A stretch of DNA of 64,000 bases from positions 19,650,848 to 19,714,847 of the forward strand of contig NC_045141.1 in the NCBI RefSeq assembly GCF_008831285.2, given 5' to 3'. The notes below the pieces were generated by a model, which was given only the letters and a program-made list of their open reading frames with translations, had not been told where the DNA came from and did no database searches. How positions within the stretch are numbered: position 1 is the first letter of the stretch; each line of letters opens with the position of its first letter. Both the position numbers and the translations under genes were made by a program. Positions 44,484 to 56,088 of the stretch are shown piece after piece. The stretch comes from Nymphaea colorata (Eukaryota > Streptophyta > Magnoliopsida > Nymphaeales > Nymphaeaceae).

Positions 44484-46063
44484 GCATTGGCTTTCCACAG
44501 ACCAAGCCTTCCAATGTCGAATTCCACCCGGCATGAGTAACAAAGCAGCCAACAGAGGGATGAGCCAGAACTTCCACCTGGCTGCACTACCATCCCTCTA
44601 TCCATAAACACATCATGGAACTACTAGGAAAACCACCATAGTCCTTTGGTGGTCCGACTGCCCACCCATATGAAGTAGTGCCCGACTCTATCAGTCCATA
44701 GGCAATCTCATCAATCTGAGCCACTATTAGTGTCGCCATGCTACCAAATGAAACATATACTACTGAAGCAGGCGGTTTAGTGTGTAGCCAATCGACTATG
44801 ACTTTGCCTCCATCATCTTTTTGCTTTTTGCTTACTAAGTCACCACCGAAGCTAGAATCTTTATGATCTTTCTTGCTCACGTAGGCTGTCGGAACCAACG
44901 GGCCGACAGTGATGGGATGCATGTCCAGGTCTTTCAGGGAAGATAGAGTCTCCACTTCAAGTGATTCAAAGGAATCGACAAGAACCCACCAATATTTAGA
45001 CTCTTTGATCCCTTGAAACATGTGATTAGAGGCAACGAAAGGACGAAGGGATTGTCAGGAAAGAGGAAAGATGGCAGGGAATCAGAATTGAGAGACAGTG
45101 GCAGTCCTGGGACCTTGATTTCCTTATAAACATCAAGGAAGAGATGTGGGGACAGGTGCAAGAAGTGGTAGTAGATGGCAAGAAGGGTGATTGGTTGGAT
45201 CCAGAGGAGTGTAGAAGGGATGTCGAGCTCCGAAGCAACATGAGCAACCCAAGGAAGAAGAAAGTTGTAGACTACGCAGTTGATGGGCTGGCCGGAGGCA
45301 GCAAGGGAAAGGAGATGGTCGGCAAGAGAGCGGTAGCCATGTTCTGGATCTGTTCAGGATAGTCTATGTAATGCCCCAAATGTTTTAGTCCCTTATTGAA
45401 GATTGTGAGTAATCTTCAAGGGTTTATAAAGGTGGTCATTATCATAAATGGTTGTCTTGGTTCCTAGTTAAGGTTGAACCCAAAACTATTAAGGGGCGGG
45501 TTGCGATCCGCCAAACCAGAGGCCTGAGCCCACGAGTGGGTCGGGTTGTTACAGTTGTATCAGAGCAGTTTCAATACTCGGACCTAGGGTCTCACATGTG
45601 TGGATGCGTGTGCCTTAAGGAGGGTCGATTGTATGCCCCAAATGCTTTAGTACTGTATTGAAAATTATGAGGAATCTTCAAGGATTTATAAATGGAGTCA
45701 TTACCATAAATGGTTGTCCTGGTTTCTAGACTTTTAAGGTTGGAGCCGAAACTACTAGAAGCGGGTTGAGATCCGCCAAACCAAAGGCCCGAATTAAGGA
45801 GTAGGTCGGGTTGTTAGAGTTTGGCTTGAAAATGTCAACTGTTGTTGGCTCAAAACCATCAGAGACAGAGATAGGAGGACATTCACATCGTCATTGTTGC
45901 TGCCGCAGTTGGCAGCTAAAGCAACAGTTGAGATGACTAAATGGGCATGAGTAGAGGTGACAAAGGTGGCACGAACGCCTCTGCGAGGTAAGAGCTTGGC
46001 AGGTTGAAGGGTTGGGTTGATGTGACCTTGGGCTGGGAAGGAGACCAAGAGAATGTGAGTCAT
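44480..46063 (-). pseudogene. UGT75-like UDP-glycosyltransferase pseudogene
   Basis: Family 1 glycosyltransferases add sugars from UDP-sugars to hormones and phenolics. The start MTHILLVSFPAQGHINPTLQ at 46063 is typical of UGT75/84. Further on are SDGFEPTTVD, PEQIQNMATAL, TLLWIQPITLLAIYYH, SKSLNIGGF / FESLEVETLSSLKDLD, KPPASVVYVSFGSMATL, and part of the PSPG sugar-donor box ([19 protein letters not shown], then LVCGKPMPV). These lie in different frames, with at least four frame changes and an in-frame stop just before the PSPG box. A TRIM element splits the N-terminal half (45367-45818). The gene ends inside the PSPG box at the GC-rich segment, and the rest is missing. Confidence 0.85.
45367..45818 (+). 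mobile_element. TRIM (miniature LTR retrotransposon)
   Basis: Two LTRs of 187 and 189 bp (45367-45553 and 45630-45818) start TGTAATGCCCC / TGTATGCCCC and end near GTCGGGTTGTTA(C/G)A. They flank only 76 bp. The internal part begins with a tRNA-Met-type primer site (TGTATCAGAGC) and ends with a purine tract (AAGGAGGGTCGA). There is no coding sequence, as expected for TRIMs, which rely on other elements. The flanks GTCTA and GTTTG are a weak candidate target duplication. The LTRs have diverged visibly, so the insertion is not recent. Confidence 0.85.
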
Positions 46064-47300
46064 TTTTCTTGACCTCTAGTGGACAACGGAGCTGCTTTAC
46101 TTGCTTTATATAGATTTCTTTCATAAAACTCGCCTCTATTATGGCCCCCAAGTTCATGTGCACGTCTTCTTTTTCATATGGTTCACATATTGTTTCTACC
46201 AATCTTGTGGCCAAGAGTTTCTCTACGTGGTCAAAGAATGGCTATTTGGATTGAAAGTGGGTTGCATGCACCTCAAAATTTTTCTTAAAAAAGAAATATA
46301 TCTAAATTTTAAAAAATTTTATTTGTTTTATATAAAAAATGATATTTTGACGCTAGTAAAAATTTAGAACTTTGATTCGACTCATCATAAAAAATTTATG
46401 ACTCTGCCTCGACCTGGTGCACAATTATATTTTATGTATCACTGCATATAATCAACTTCCGTTCAGCAACCAGTCAGATTAGTTTACACTCTAGCCTTTT
46501 TGTCCATAACAAATAAATTCTTAAAAATATAGGCAATTGTTTGCGTCCAGCCAACGTCGAGTATCTTTCACCTGAAGTGTTTATGGTGCAGTTAACTCAA
46601 ACCTAATCCGTTTTTTCTCATCGCTTTGAACCCGTTACATTTTTGTGCCTCAAGTCTGAGAATGTTGGATCTTAACTAGTTGGACTTGGATCTGGTTTGA
46701 GAAAACCAGACCTGAGCTCGAAGTTGGACCGGAATTTAATTGGGTCAGATCTCATTTGTGGCAGATTTGGTTGCGCTTGAGTTCAAACAGGATAGTTCAT
46801 TGACGACGTTATTTAGACGAATCGATGAAAAATGCCATCACATGAGAACCATTAGTTGCTTATAGCTTAATAACATTCACTACAAGTTGATATTATTAAT
46901 TAAACAGTGGAAGTTTTATTGCGTTAAAACACTTGTTTCAATTTTTTGTTCATTTATATGTTCCTAACTTGGTCGATTTAAAACTGTTTGAATCTTTGAA
47001 TACATAATCGTAATTGTTTCAGACCTTTTCATGGCGCCAGCTATAGTCTTTGCCGCGTGACAGCCTTTTACGGGTCAATTAGTGGATACATATGCCGTCC
47101 TACTTTTTCTCCATTAAAAATATACTTTTTAAATATAATTAATTTTAAATTAACTTAAACTACAATTTTTAAGTATAATTAAACATTTATGTTAAATAAA
47201 ACTCTCACAAAAAAAATGTGAGACCGAGTTTTGTACGTCATTCCTTGTATATAACGAGCATACGCTACTATAAAAATGCACATTTATTTTCATGGTCAAA
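46064..47300. other. AT-rich spacer
   Basis: No gene, RNA or clear repeat is recognised. The part just above 46063 would have been the glycosyltransferase promoter. Confidence 0.35.
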
Positions 47301-47319
47301 CATTGCATATGCATGTGCA

Positions 47320-47610
47320 TAAGATAACAAGTGTATGAGATAACAAATAGATATAAAAAATAAATAGATATGAGATAACAAATAATTATGAAATAATATG
47401 TGTGAAATAACAAATACGTGTGCGAAATAATGAAGATGTATGAGATAACGCTAAACATAAGTATGAGATAATGTGTATGAGATAACAAAAGATTTATGAG
47501 ATTATGAGATAACAAACAGATATATGAAATAATGTTAAACATAAGCACGAGATAATGTTTATGAGATAACAAAATATTTATGAGATAATGAGATAACGTT
47601 ATGAGCACAA
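47320..47610. repeat. Degenerate TATGAGATAAC tandem array
   Basis: Words of the type (A/T)TGAGATAAC(A)AA recur about fifteen times. A longer unit with CTAAACATAAGTATGAGAT at about 47450 is repeated near 47530. On the minus strand the tract stays open for 148 codons as a Leu/Ile/Ser/Tyr/His-rich repeat, which I regard as a by-product of the repeat. Confidence 0.75.
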
Positions 47611-48113
47611 CAAAAAAAATGGTGTTTCTTTTTACCACTTAAAGGGGTATATTGGTTATAACGGTATGCATATACGAACTGACAATTTTATAAAATCCTC
47701 AAATCTTCTTTTTGCGGTTTTCTTTTTTGTCCTTACAAAAAGATTCTTTTATATTAATTATGAACATTTTTTGTCATTATGGCGCATAAAAATTCATACA
47801 CGGGAGTATAGTATATAAACCAGCTCCGACTTAGAGTTATGGCTGGCTATGCCCTCTTTTTTAGTCAGACCAGATCTTTGGAGTTTGTGTGGCTGTATAG
47901 ACTTTCACATGGCCCACCGCCATTTGGTCGAACCCTCCTACCGACGTGCCACTTAGCCAATTGGATGTTGAGGGGCGCTACGTAGAGGTTTAGTGTGAAA
48001 AAACTATTGCTCCTTTCTAGCTCATTTTCTTTTGTCATTATTTTATCATGGAAATGCCAAAAGAGAATACGATAATGAGTTGCGTATGCTCCTATGCTAC
48101 CCTTGCCTCATTA

Positions 48114-48950
48114 TGTTAATGATAAGGTTGAAAGACAACTGTTTTAGAGAGATTCAAGGAAAAAATCCTAAAAAGATCAATCAAAATTAATGATATAGGA
48201 AAAAAAAAAATCTTTCCACAAAAATCAGATTTAGTTTCTCATGTTTATCGTTGCCAAAATTATAGTGTTAACGATAAGGTTGAAAGGCAACCATTCTAGA
48301 GAAATTCATGGAAATAATCCCAGCAAGATCAATCACAATTATTGATAAAGGAAAAATAAAATCTTTCCACAAAAATCAGATTTAGTTTTCCATTTTTATC
48401 ATTGCCAAGATTATAGGAACTTCAACTATTTAAGCTCATTCTATGCATTCTGTAACCAACGCTCATGGTGGCCTTCCATGGTGAAAAACCATGCACGTTT
48501 AATGAAAAGAATCTTTTCATTGCTGGTTTTTATTGTTTTGTTTTTTCTTTATTTTTTAACTTGGTATCAGAGTATGATGCTTGACGAAGAAGAATGAAGC
48601 CCATAGGTGGCCTATAGATGACCAAATACATCGATGCCTTCTTCACTAAAGCGAAAACTCGATCCTGTGAAGAAAAAAACCACACGTACTTCACATTCTG
48701 TGAAACGTTTTGAAAGAGAAAAGAAACTTAAAAGTTATCTTGACTCGCATAAGAATACAAGGCAATGTCAATCATATGATAGAAAATGGTTCTTTTCACT
48801 CCAAAGAGTGGGATACGCCCGAGGACGCCTAGGTCATGATTGGAAAATGGGTCTTAGTTTAGGTTCCCAAGGCAAATTTAAGGGTCAACAAGGTTAGGAT
48901 GATGCCTAAGGGAGCGGATGCTCCTAGATTCTGACATCCTGTTTGTAGGA
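48114..48950 (+). mobile_element. LTR retrotransposon remnant (5' LTR, primer site and start of internal region)
   Basis: TGGTATCAGAG at 48562-48572 is a tRNA-Met-type primer site. The sequence before it, from about TGTTAATGATAAGG at 48114, would be the 5' LTR, with a TATA-like CTATTTAAGC near 48430. The LTR contains a tandem duplication of about 152 bp (48121 and 48273). The internal region is short and no pol domain is recognised. The LTR ends are not sharply defined and no second LTR is seen. Confidence 0.5.
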
Positions 48951-49459
48951 AAATAAAGGGGCGTTTGGTTACTTTCTGTTTGAAATTCATGGATCTAATG
49001 TTCATATGAAGGCGTGACATGCTTTTGTTGATGCAGTAAAAGATTTATGGTAAATCTATGTTCACCAAATTAAGGATCATAGGTCACACTTAAGATAAGA
49101 ATCCTTATTTTACTTCTCTGTATGAAAAAAAAATCGGATTTAAGATCGGAAGGGAAAAGGTCTGATCTTAAATCCGCAGACCTTAGATGCGAGGCTATCA
49201 AATGCTCCTTGTAATCGATGTCTTCCTTCCTATCAGTTGAAAATTGAAAGGCACTTTCTAATTATGTTCACTGTTGCATATAATTTTGGAGTTTTTTTCC
49301 TGAGGCTATTTATTATCATGAAGGAAGCGTGGAACGCATTATTCAGGGCCCCACATGGGATGGACATCTACTTTTTTTTTTTTTTTTCCCAATTTGATTG
49401 AATTGCAGATTTGTTTAGTAGACATCCAAGCCGACTATCGTTCTCCAGCACAAATTTCT
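48951..49459. other. Spacer
   Basis: No gene is recognised. There is a poly-T tract at 49372-49388. Confidence 0.35.
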
Positions 49460-50625
49460 TCATAGAGATGAGGATGGTTTATACTTAGGTTTTAGTTCAA
49501 ATATGATCTATTAATAGAACATATTTATATCTTTATGGTTGATGGTTGATCAAAAAACAATTAATTTTACCATTTGAGTGTGAGCCGAGCCGAAGCTTTC
49601 TTCCTTTCTTTTCTCTTTCTCCCTTTATCCTCTTTGTGGAGCATATCTCCACTTACTTTAACTTGCACTATCAATTTTAATATTCTTAATATTATTAACT
49701 TGCATCATACCTTAGCTGTCTGGTAAAAAAGCTATTTGGAAAATACAGCCTTTTTATATAAGAAGCTTTCCACCCACCGACTTCCCCACCACCATAAAAT
49801 GTTAAAAAATCGAATATTGTAAGCAATTTAACATCTGAATATGAAAACAACATCTGATTCGATACAGATTCGGATTTAAATAAATATCTTAACAAGTATA
49901 TCCGAATCCAGAGTTAATATCCGAATCTGAATCGCAGCTTGATATTTGAATCCAAACCGCCACATCCGAATCTGATGATATCCAATCCTATAACCACATC
50001 AATTAAGCAGGATATCTTAAATAATGTATTTATTTAATTAGAAATAATTAAAAAACTTCAATCAAGAAATTTCAACAAAATGGACATTTTTAAAAATATG
50101 AAAATTAATTACAAACAAATAAAACTATTGAAATAATTTTATTTATCAAAATATAAATTATTTATTTAATCAATCAAGTAAATTGTTTTGCATAATCATA
50201 TAACATGTTCAAAAGTCTTAGGTATTTGATATATATTAAAAACAAATGTTGCCTTAGAAACCTGCCATAAGTTATGGCGCATCATTTTATTCAAAAACGG
50301 AATGAAACAACAAGCTACTAAAAATCTCCACTCATTTTTAGACATCATCAAAACGGCTGTTCAACCTTTTATTGTTAATCTTAATGGAGTTGAAAAAAGA
50401 ATATTAGAATTGATAGTGCAAGTTAAAGTAAGTGAGATATGCTCGACAAGGAGGATAAGGGAGAAAGAGAAAAGAAAGGAAGAAAGCTTCGGTTCACACT
50501 CAAATGGTAAAATTAATCCTGTTGATCAACCATCAGCCATAAAGATATAAATATGTTCTATTATTAGATCATATTTGAACTAAAACCTACGTATAAACCA
50601 TTTGCATCTCTATGTGGAGATTTGG
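49460..50625. mobile_element. Long-TIR (Mutator-like) non-autonomous element
   Basis: The left end (CATAGAGATGAGGATGGTTT...) and the complement of the right end (CATAGAGATGCAAATGGTTT...) match for about 225 bp: 49460-49690 and 50395-50625. Long TIRs of this size are typical of Mutator-like elements. There is no transposase. The interior is AT-rich and near the right TIR carries exon-like sequence (SFLDIIKTAVQPFIVN, VEKRILELIVQVK) that ends at a splice donor, as in Pack-MULEs with captured gene pieces. A 9-bp target duplication is not evident. Relatives are at 10451-11010, 37264-37475 and 37478-37680. Confidence 0.6.
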
Positions 50626-50764
50626 GATCGAGAACAAAGCTGCAAGGAAATACCACGGGATTTGGATGGAGGGAAAGAGAACAATAGTCGGGCTTGGATG
50701 TCTATAAGAGAAAGTAAAGGATTGGATTATTATTGTGTTTGGATAGAAAAGTAAAGGATTGATG

Positions 50765-50990
50765 GTGTTTTTGTCTGCTAGCACCCGTGAGCATTAAATG
50801 GAGTACTCCACAGGTTGCAGTTGCCACTTGCCATGGAACTCCCAAAACTATAGGAGTTCCATGAATTGTTTCATCAGATCTTCAGTTGGTCGCAATGCTG
50901 AATTGGAAACGAATCTGATTCTCAGTATCATTCCCAAGATGAAATGCGAGAAGCCACTTATGTTCCTGGCGTCATGCATTCGTGTTTTAT
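50765..50990 (+). repeat. Partial copy of the duplicated noncoding modules
   Basis: GGTGTTTTTGTCTGCTAGCA, then TAGGAGTTCCATGAATTGTT and GAATTGGAAACGAATCTGAT, follow the order of 32490-32820. The next bases begin the inverted RING-gene block. Confidence 0.6.
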
Positions 50991-53900
50991 AACAGGTCCC
51001 TTACTTCAGCCATGGCATTAGCAAGCTATGTGAATTGATCAGTGTCAGTGCTGTTGTTGTCACGGGTACTAGTTACAACAGCAGACGAAAATACCACATC
51101 GCTATCATCGTCATCTCTTTTTCTAGGTCATCAAAGCTTGTCCCTGTCATCCATGGGGCCAATAGGGACAATATCACTAACAGAAGCACACTGCCCACAA
51201 TAATCGAAAAGAAAAAAACGCTTATATTTCTCTACAGCAATGGAATGGCAACAAAACTGAACAATCTACAAAACTAATGCCGTAGAATGATGATTCTGTT
51301 CACAAACAGCTATACAGAGAGACTAACAGAAAGAAAGATTAAACAAATGATGCATACACAATCTCAGCTTCCAGCAACCAACTCTGAATGTGTTCTGCTT
51401 TCATCAGCAGGTGAGCAAGCCGCCGTTCTGAGCAGCAACAGACAAAGGAGGCTACGAGGGAAAACTACTCTATAGATGATAGGCTGAATGTAACTTTGCC
51501 TTGAGAATGAAGACATACTACTACTACCAGCAAAACTAGAAGCCCCTTTCAAGCTCAAAAGAAAAACCTCAGGAAGAATCAGAATCACAGGCACCATCAT
51601 GTATGTACCTCCAGCTGAAATATCGGCCTTTCTTCTTCTTACTCTACTAATAAGAACTGCTAGAAGTAGTCTTCTTCATTGAATATCATGGCCTGGCATC
51701 AGATCAAAATATTTTCTGTGAGCATTTTAATGTGAAGTGACTAGAGACTGTTGAGGAACAAAAGTAATCGTTGTCATGGTTGATGATGAAGAGACAATCT
51801 CCAATGACAGGGAAGAAGCAGGTATATCACCGGAGGATTCAGACGATAGGCAAAGACAAACAGAAGAGTTGAGCCTGACACTGAAGATTGAATTTTTCAT
51901 GTCAAGTGGACAAGGGGATAAAATACAAAATTACATGTCATAAAGAGAAATTTAACAAGTACAAGGCAGCATGCAGGCCTTGATATATTGACATGCAGAA
52001 ATGTCAAGTGAGATGGTATGTCACACTTCATTGACTTCAAACGACATCAAGTCAAGACTGAAGGATTAACTGATCAACCAGGCATTTGGCACATGGACTT
52101 TCAAGTTTCAAAAGAAGGTAAGGTAGTATCCTAAAATGGATCTCTCAAAAAGCAAACCTGATTGCACACTGCACAGCTATCACTCCTTTCCATCCATTCC
52201 AGAATGCATGAAAGATGAAAATGGTGCCCACAATTGGATACTACTTTCGGATTCTCCTTGTCATATTCTGCAGAATAACTTAGAGAATTAGAAATACAAA
52301 AAAATTTCGCAACATTCACACTCCCAAAAAAATCAGAAGATAGCGTTATTCCTTTTTAGCGTGCAGTTATGTTTACATTTTTCAAACACCATCAATACAT
52401 TTAAAGATTTGCATACCTATAGGAAACTTCTTAGTACAAGTCAGCAACAAATGCTTGTTACCGAAAACAGTAAATTCTCACAGAAAAGCAAAGAAAGACA
52501 CAAAAGAACCTCCCAAAGAAATTTTAAAACTGTAAATCCCAAAACTTACTGAAAATGGCTGGATAGTGAAAAGCAAATCATTTCTGGAATTCTTTGGACA
52601 AGTTTCATCATTTCATTCTTATATCTCACAGAAGAATATAATCAATCAGAAGTGGAAGTATCCCATATGCAAGTTATGTGTGTATGTGATTTGGATGTGT
52701 TCCTGAGGGGAAAAAAACTTTAAAGGAGTGGAGACTTGAGCATAATAAGGAAAAAGTAATTGAAGTCACCATTACCAAGATAACAATAGGAAAACAGAAA
52801 AAAGATATAGCCGACCAAGAAGCATTTATATTTTATCAGACTTGATTAGGCTGCTGAATGGACATAACTTCCTGCTGTAAGCTGAAAGGAAGAAGACATT
52901 GTAGTACCTTCAAGACAAATAGGGCAGACATTCTCTTCATCGTTAACCAAAGGAAAAAGTCCATCTAACTTGGAGTTCTTTTCATCCACTGGTGGTCCAG
53001 ACAAAGGGTCATCTAAGATCTTGACATCTGATCTCTTCAGATCCTCACGCATTCCACTAAGAGTATCTTCAATTGGTTGAGCATTTGCTATTTGAACTGG
53101 AGATGTCTTATCAGATGTATCCACAGCATCATGTGGTATGTGTACAAGTCCTACATCTAGTGTTTCAGCTGATGGAAGTAACTGTATATTTGTTCCAAGA
53201 TTTGTATCAACCAACACATCAGTAGATTCTACTGAGATTCCATGTAGTGAAAAAGGTTCATGATCCAAAGAAGCATGTGGGTACTGCATAAAGGTATTCA
53301 AACTTCAATCAAATTTCAAGTTAAGAATAAGCCAAATATGATGAACAAAAGTCAAGTGCCATGTCATAATACATGGGAAATTTAAAAAAAAATCACATCA
53401 CATGGGTGTGGGTGCAGACAGATGTAGGTGGGGCATGGGTACAGCCGTCAGAACAATTTCAAAAAACTCAGGTGCTCTGCGGGCATGTGTGTGTGCACAA
53501 GCTTTTAAGAAAAGAAAGAGGTAAAAAAGACTGACAAAATCAAAGAATATGAAAAAGTTTTAAAAGGTTTGAAGAAAGCGATAAGATTGGACTCACTCAA
53601 AGTTGACAGTCCAAAATTAGCCAAAAGAGCACAAAGGGTGTTTTGCCACATTTGATGTGGCTCTGACCATGCAAGTCACATTAGTGTCCTGAAGTGTGGA
53701 CAAGGGTCAGCCTGCCTTTTGAATGTGTCCATGTGATACAGCACAAAATCCTGCCCCATAACGGAATAGTACATGCACAGACACACTCCTCTCATACCAC
53801 AAATTACAGCAACCGATAGCAATGGCGTTCCAAGATATATGTAGTTGCAAGGAAGAGACGATAGCCAACATCAGCAAATAGAATAAAATCAAAATAGCTC

Positions 53901-54179
53901 CAGCAAAAGAAGGTAGCTCCTTGTTTACTGTCAAATCAAGTGGAATACTGAAGGGAATACAGCCCATGTTTTTCATACAAGTCTTTCCTTTACAAACTCA
54001 CCATTATTCATTTCAGTAAATGAAAAAGGTGAACAGAAGAATATCTATAACCACAAAAAGGTGCACAGAATATTGCCTAAAATGCATTATAAATTACTGT
54101 GGTTTAATTTTTTTTAGAACTTAGTGCATCCAAAAGGAGAAAAGAACCTTTAACGCACCCATTCCTCACTACATATATA
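50991..54179 (-). repeat. Inverted 3.2-kb copy of the RING-gene block
   Basis: Reverse complement of 27115-30304 over its whole length. It begins at the same TA-rich site in intron 1 and ends at the same downstream point. Confidence 0.9.
51660..53283 (-). pseudogene. RHB1A-like RING-H2 gene, 5'-truncated inverted copy (copy 2)
   Basis: Exons 2-4 are all present and open: 53283-52908, 52267-52158 and 51692-51660, each the same length as in copy 1. The RING-H2 residues are intact (VCPICLE, NCGHHFHLSCILEWMERS, DSCAVC). Differences from copy 1 are few: four residues in exon 2 (for example NIQLL for NTQLL), one in exon 3 (PKVV for PRVV) and one in exon 4 (AMIF for AMLF). Exon 1, with the start codon and the lipid-anchor motif, and the promoter are missing, because the block starts inside intron 1. 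It is either a recent pseudogene or a promoterless copy awaiting a new first exon. Confidence 0.85.
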
Positions 54180-54423
54180 CGAGTCATGAACTATAATGTA
54201 CGAAACAGACGTTTCGATTGCTGAGCTTGGTTCAGCTCGCATCTAAGCTCCTTCAAGCCTGGGACAGAGCCCTTTTTCTTTCTTTTTAATTAATCTTTCA
54301 AAAAGTGGGTTCCGTAAGGCATACACCCCACCTATCTACTCTGCTGCCTAAAAGCAAGAAACATTACTCGTATGGATGGACATGACTACCAGTGTTATGG
54401 ACTCTCACGAATGAAAATTGCAG

Positions 54424-54606
54424 GACATAATTAACGACCCACACATGGCAGCTGATGGCTACACCTATGAGAAAGAAGCAATACCAGAATGGCTGAATAG
54501 TGGGCATAGTACTTCTCCCATCACCAATCTGCCGCTCAGCCATTCCAACCTCACACCAAATCTTGCTCTTAGGTCTGCAATCCGTCAATGGCATGACAGA
54601 ATGTGA
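54424..54606 (+). pseudogene. U-box exon of a PUB kinase gene (isolated)
   Basis: After an acceptor (aaaattgcag) the exon reads DIINDPHMAADGYTYEKEAI, PEWLNSGHSTSPITNLPLS and SNLTPNLALRSAIRQWHDRM, then a stop. This is the C-terminal two thirds of a U-box, the E2-binding fold, ending as U-box kinases do. The exon is open and well conserved, yet no kinase domain precedes it: the block upstream is the inverted RING copy. It may be the displaced end of the fragment at 40404-44189. Confidence 0.8.
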
Positions 54607-54719
54607 AGAAGATTGAAGAAGACTGTTGTTCTTATTCTGTTCTGGGCAACTATGGTATCGCTATATCATGTTGTTGGATAGTGGCGCCTTCACTCCAATA
54701 CCTTATCTTCTCTTCTCTT

Positions 54720-55704
54720 TCACACGTATAGGTAAACGATATAGCCCGTCAGAAGCCAGACCAATCTCAATCTTCTTCTCCCTGTCACCAAGTCCTGCAT
54801 AACACAGCGATCAACAGAAAAGATAAGTTCGCAATTTAACTCTTTCGTGATATTGCTAACCGACAAGAGGTTCAAGAGAAGATGGGGAACATGTAGAGCA
54901 TTGTGGACTAAGAACTTGTGCAAAAGTGAGAGACTCCCTTTCCCAGTCACAGAGATAGATGAACCATCGGCAAGAAAAACACGTTCTTTTCTTGACGAAA
55001 GTTTATACCCATGAAAGACCTTAGGATCGCCGGTCATGTGGTGAGTAGCGCCACTGTCGATGATCCACTCTCCCATACGGGAACCTGCCATCACGTCAAT
55101 AGAATACCAAGGAGTGGAGAGGGCGATACTGCCTGGCGAACAACTTTGAGGGCAACCGCAAGAGGGCAGATAGACGCACGAGACGTTGGGGCGACACAAG
55201 AGGCGATGTCGTGGATGATGCTCCAGAACAATGGGGCCAAAAACAGGAACTCCACCACAGCGGAAACGAGGGCTGAACAGAAACAACTCGCCGGGCGATG
55301 GAGTAATGTCGAGCGACGTTGAGAATCTCAGGCGATGCAGCCGGCGGCGGCGGTGGTGGCAGCAGCGGCAGCAATAGCGAGAGATAGAGAAATTAGGGTT
55401 GGAACTTCACAAACCCAAAAAATTTTCCAAACTCGTCGGCTCTGATACCATGTAGAAACACGAACACAGAGAAAGAAAATACGAGGAACACGATGTAACG
55501 TGGAAAAACCCTCAACAAGAGGAAAAAAAACCACGGATGAGGAGGAGCTGGTTGCCCACTAGCCGCCAGACTCTCTCTCTCTTAAGATTTCATTTCACAT
55601 AAGGATTAAGGTTACACGACTTAAGTAATGCCCAACAAGGGCTACAAGATGGATCGGGTATGGATCCGGACCCGGTCCCAAGACCCGTCTAACATACTTC
55701 AACA
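54720..55704 (-). mobile_element. Ty1/Copia retrotransposon remnant
   Basis: A minus-strand element. The 5' LTR (55451-55704, 254 bp, TGTTGAAGTATG...TTTCTACA) is followed at once by the primer site TGGTATCAGAGCC (55438-55450). Further on comes a protease region with EWIIDSGATHHMTG, the Copia gag-protease signature. The remainder of pol and the 3' LTR are absent in this window. The element is broken, with several breaks between the gag and protease parts. Confidence 0.8.
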
Positions 55705-55709
55705 CCTTG

Positions 55710-56088
55710 ATTTAATTGCCTAGATACTCAACATAATTTCCCGTTACAAATGATGTTTGGGATTATTTTCTTAAGAAATAAAATCATGATTTTTGACCCA
55801 TATAGATTTGATGCATTGTGAAGCCTCTATTTTTTTTTTTTTTTTGCTGTTGATATTCTTCTGTGCACATTCAAGTGGTGCACTCTATTAGTTTTTATTT
55901 GTTAAAATAAACTATCTGTAACAAATTATTATTTTTATTCACTTGATCAAATGGTTTTAGGAGATACACAAGGGCACAAAAAACTTGGGGCATGCCACTC
56001 AATCAATCATCTAGTTCACTTCTTTTATGTTCTAACAATAAACAGAAGACAGTAATTGTTAGATTACTATATGTTATTTGCTGCTCAG
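55710..56088. other. Spacer
   Basis: No gene is recognised. A poly-T run lies at about 55828-55845. The last bases before 56089 form a good acceptor for the sterol acyltransferase exon. Confidence 0.35.

Noticed and set aside
47192-47638. 148-codon membrane-protein-like gene
   Set aside because: The frame is a direct read of the TATGAGATAAC repeat; there is no promoter, no homology and strong composition bias.
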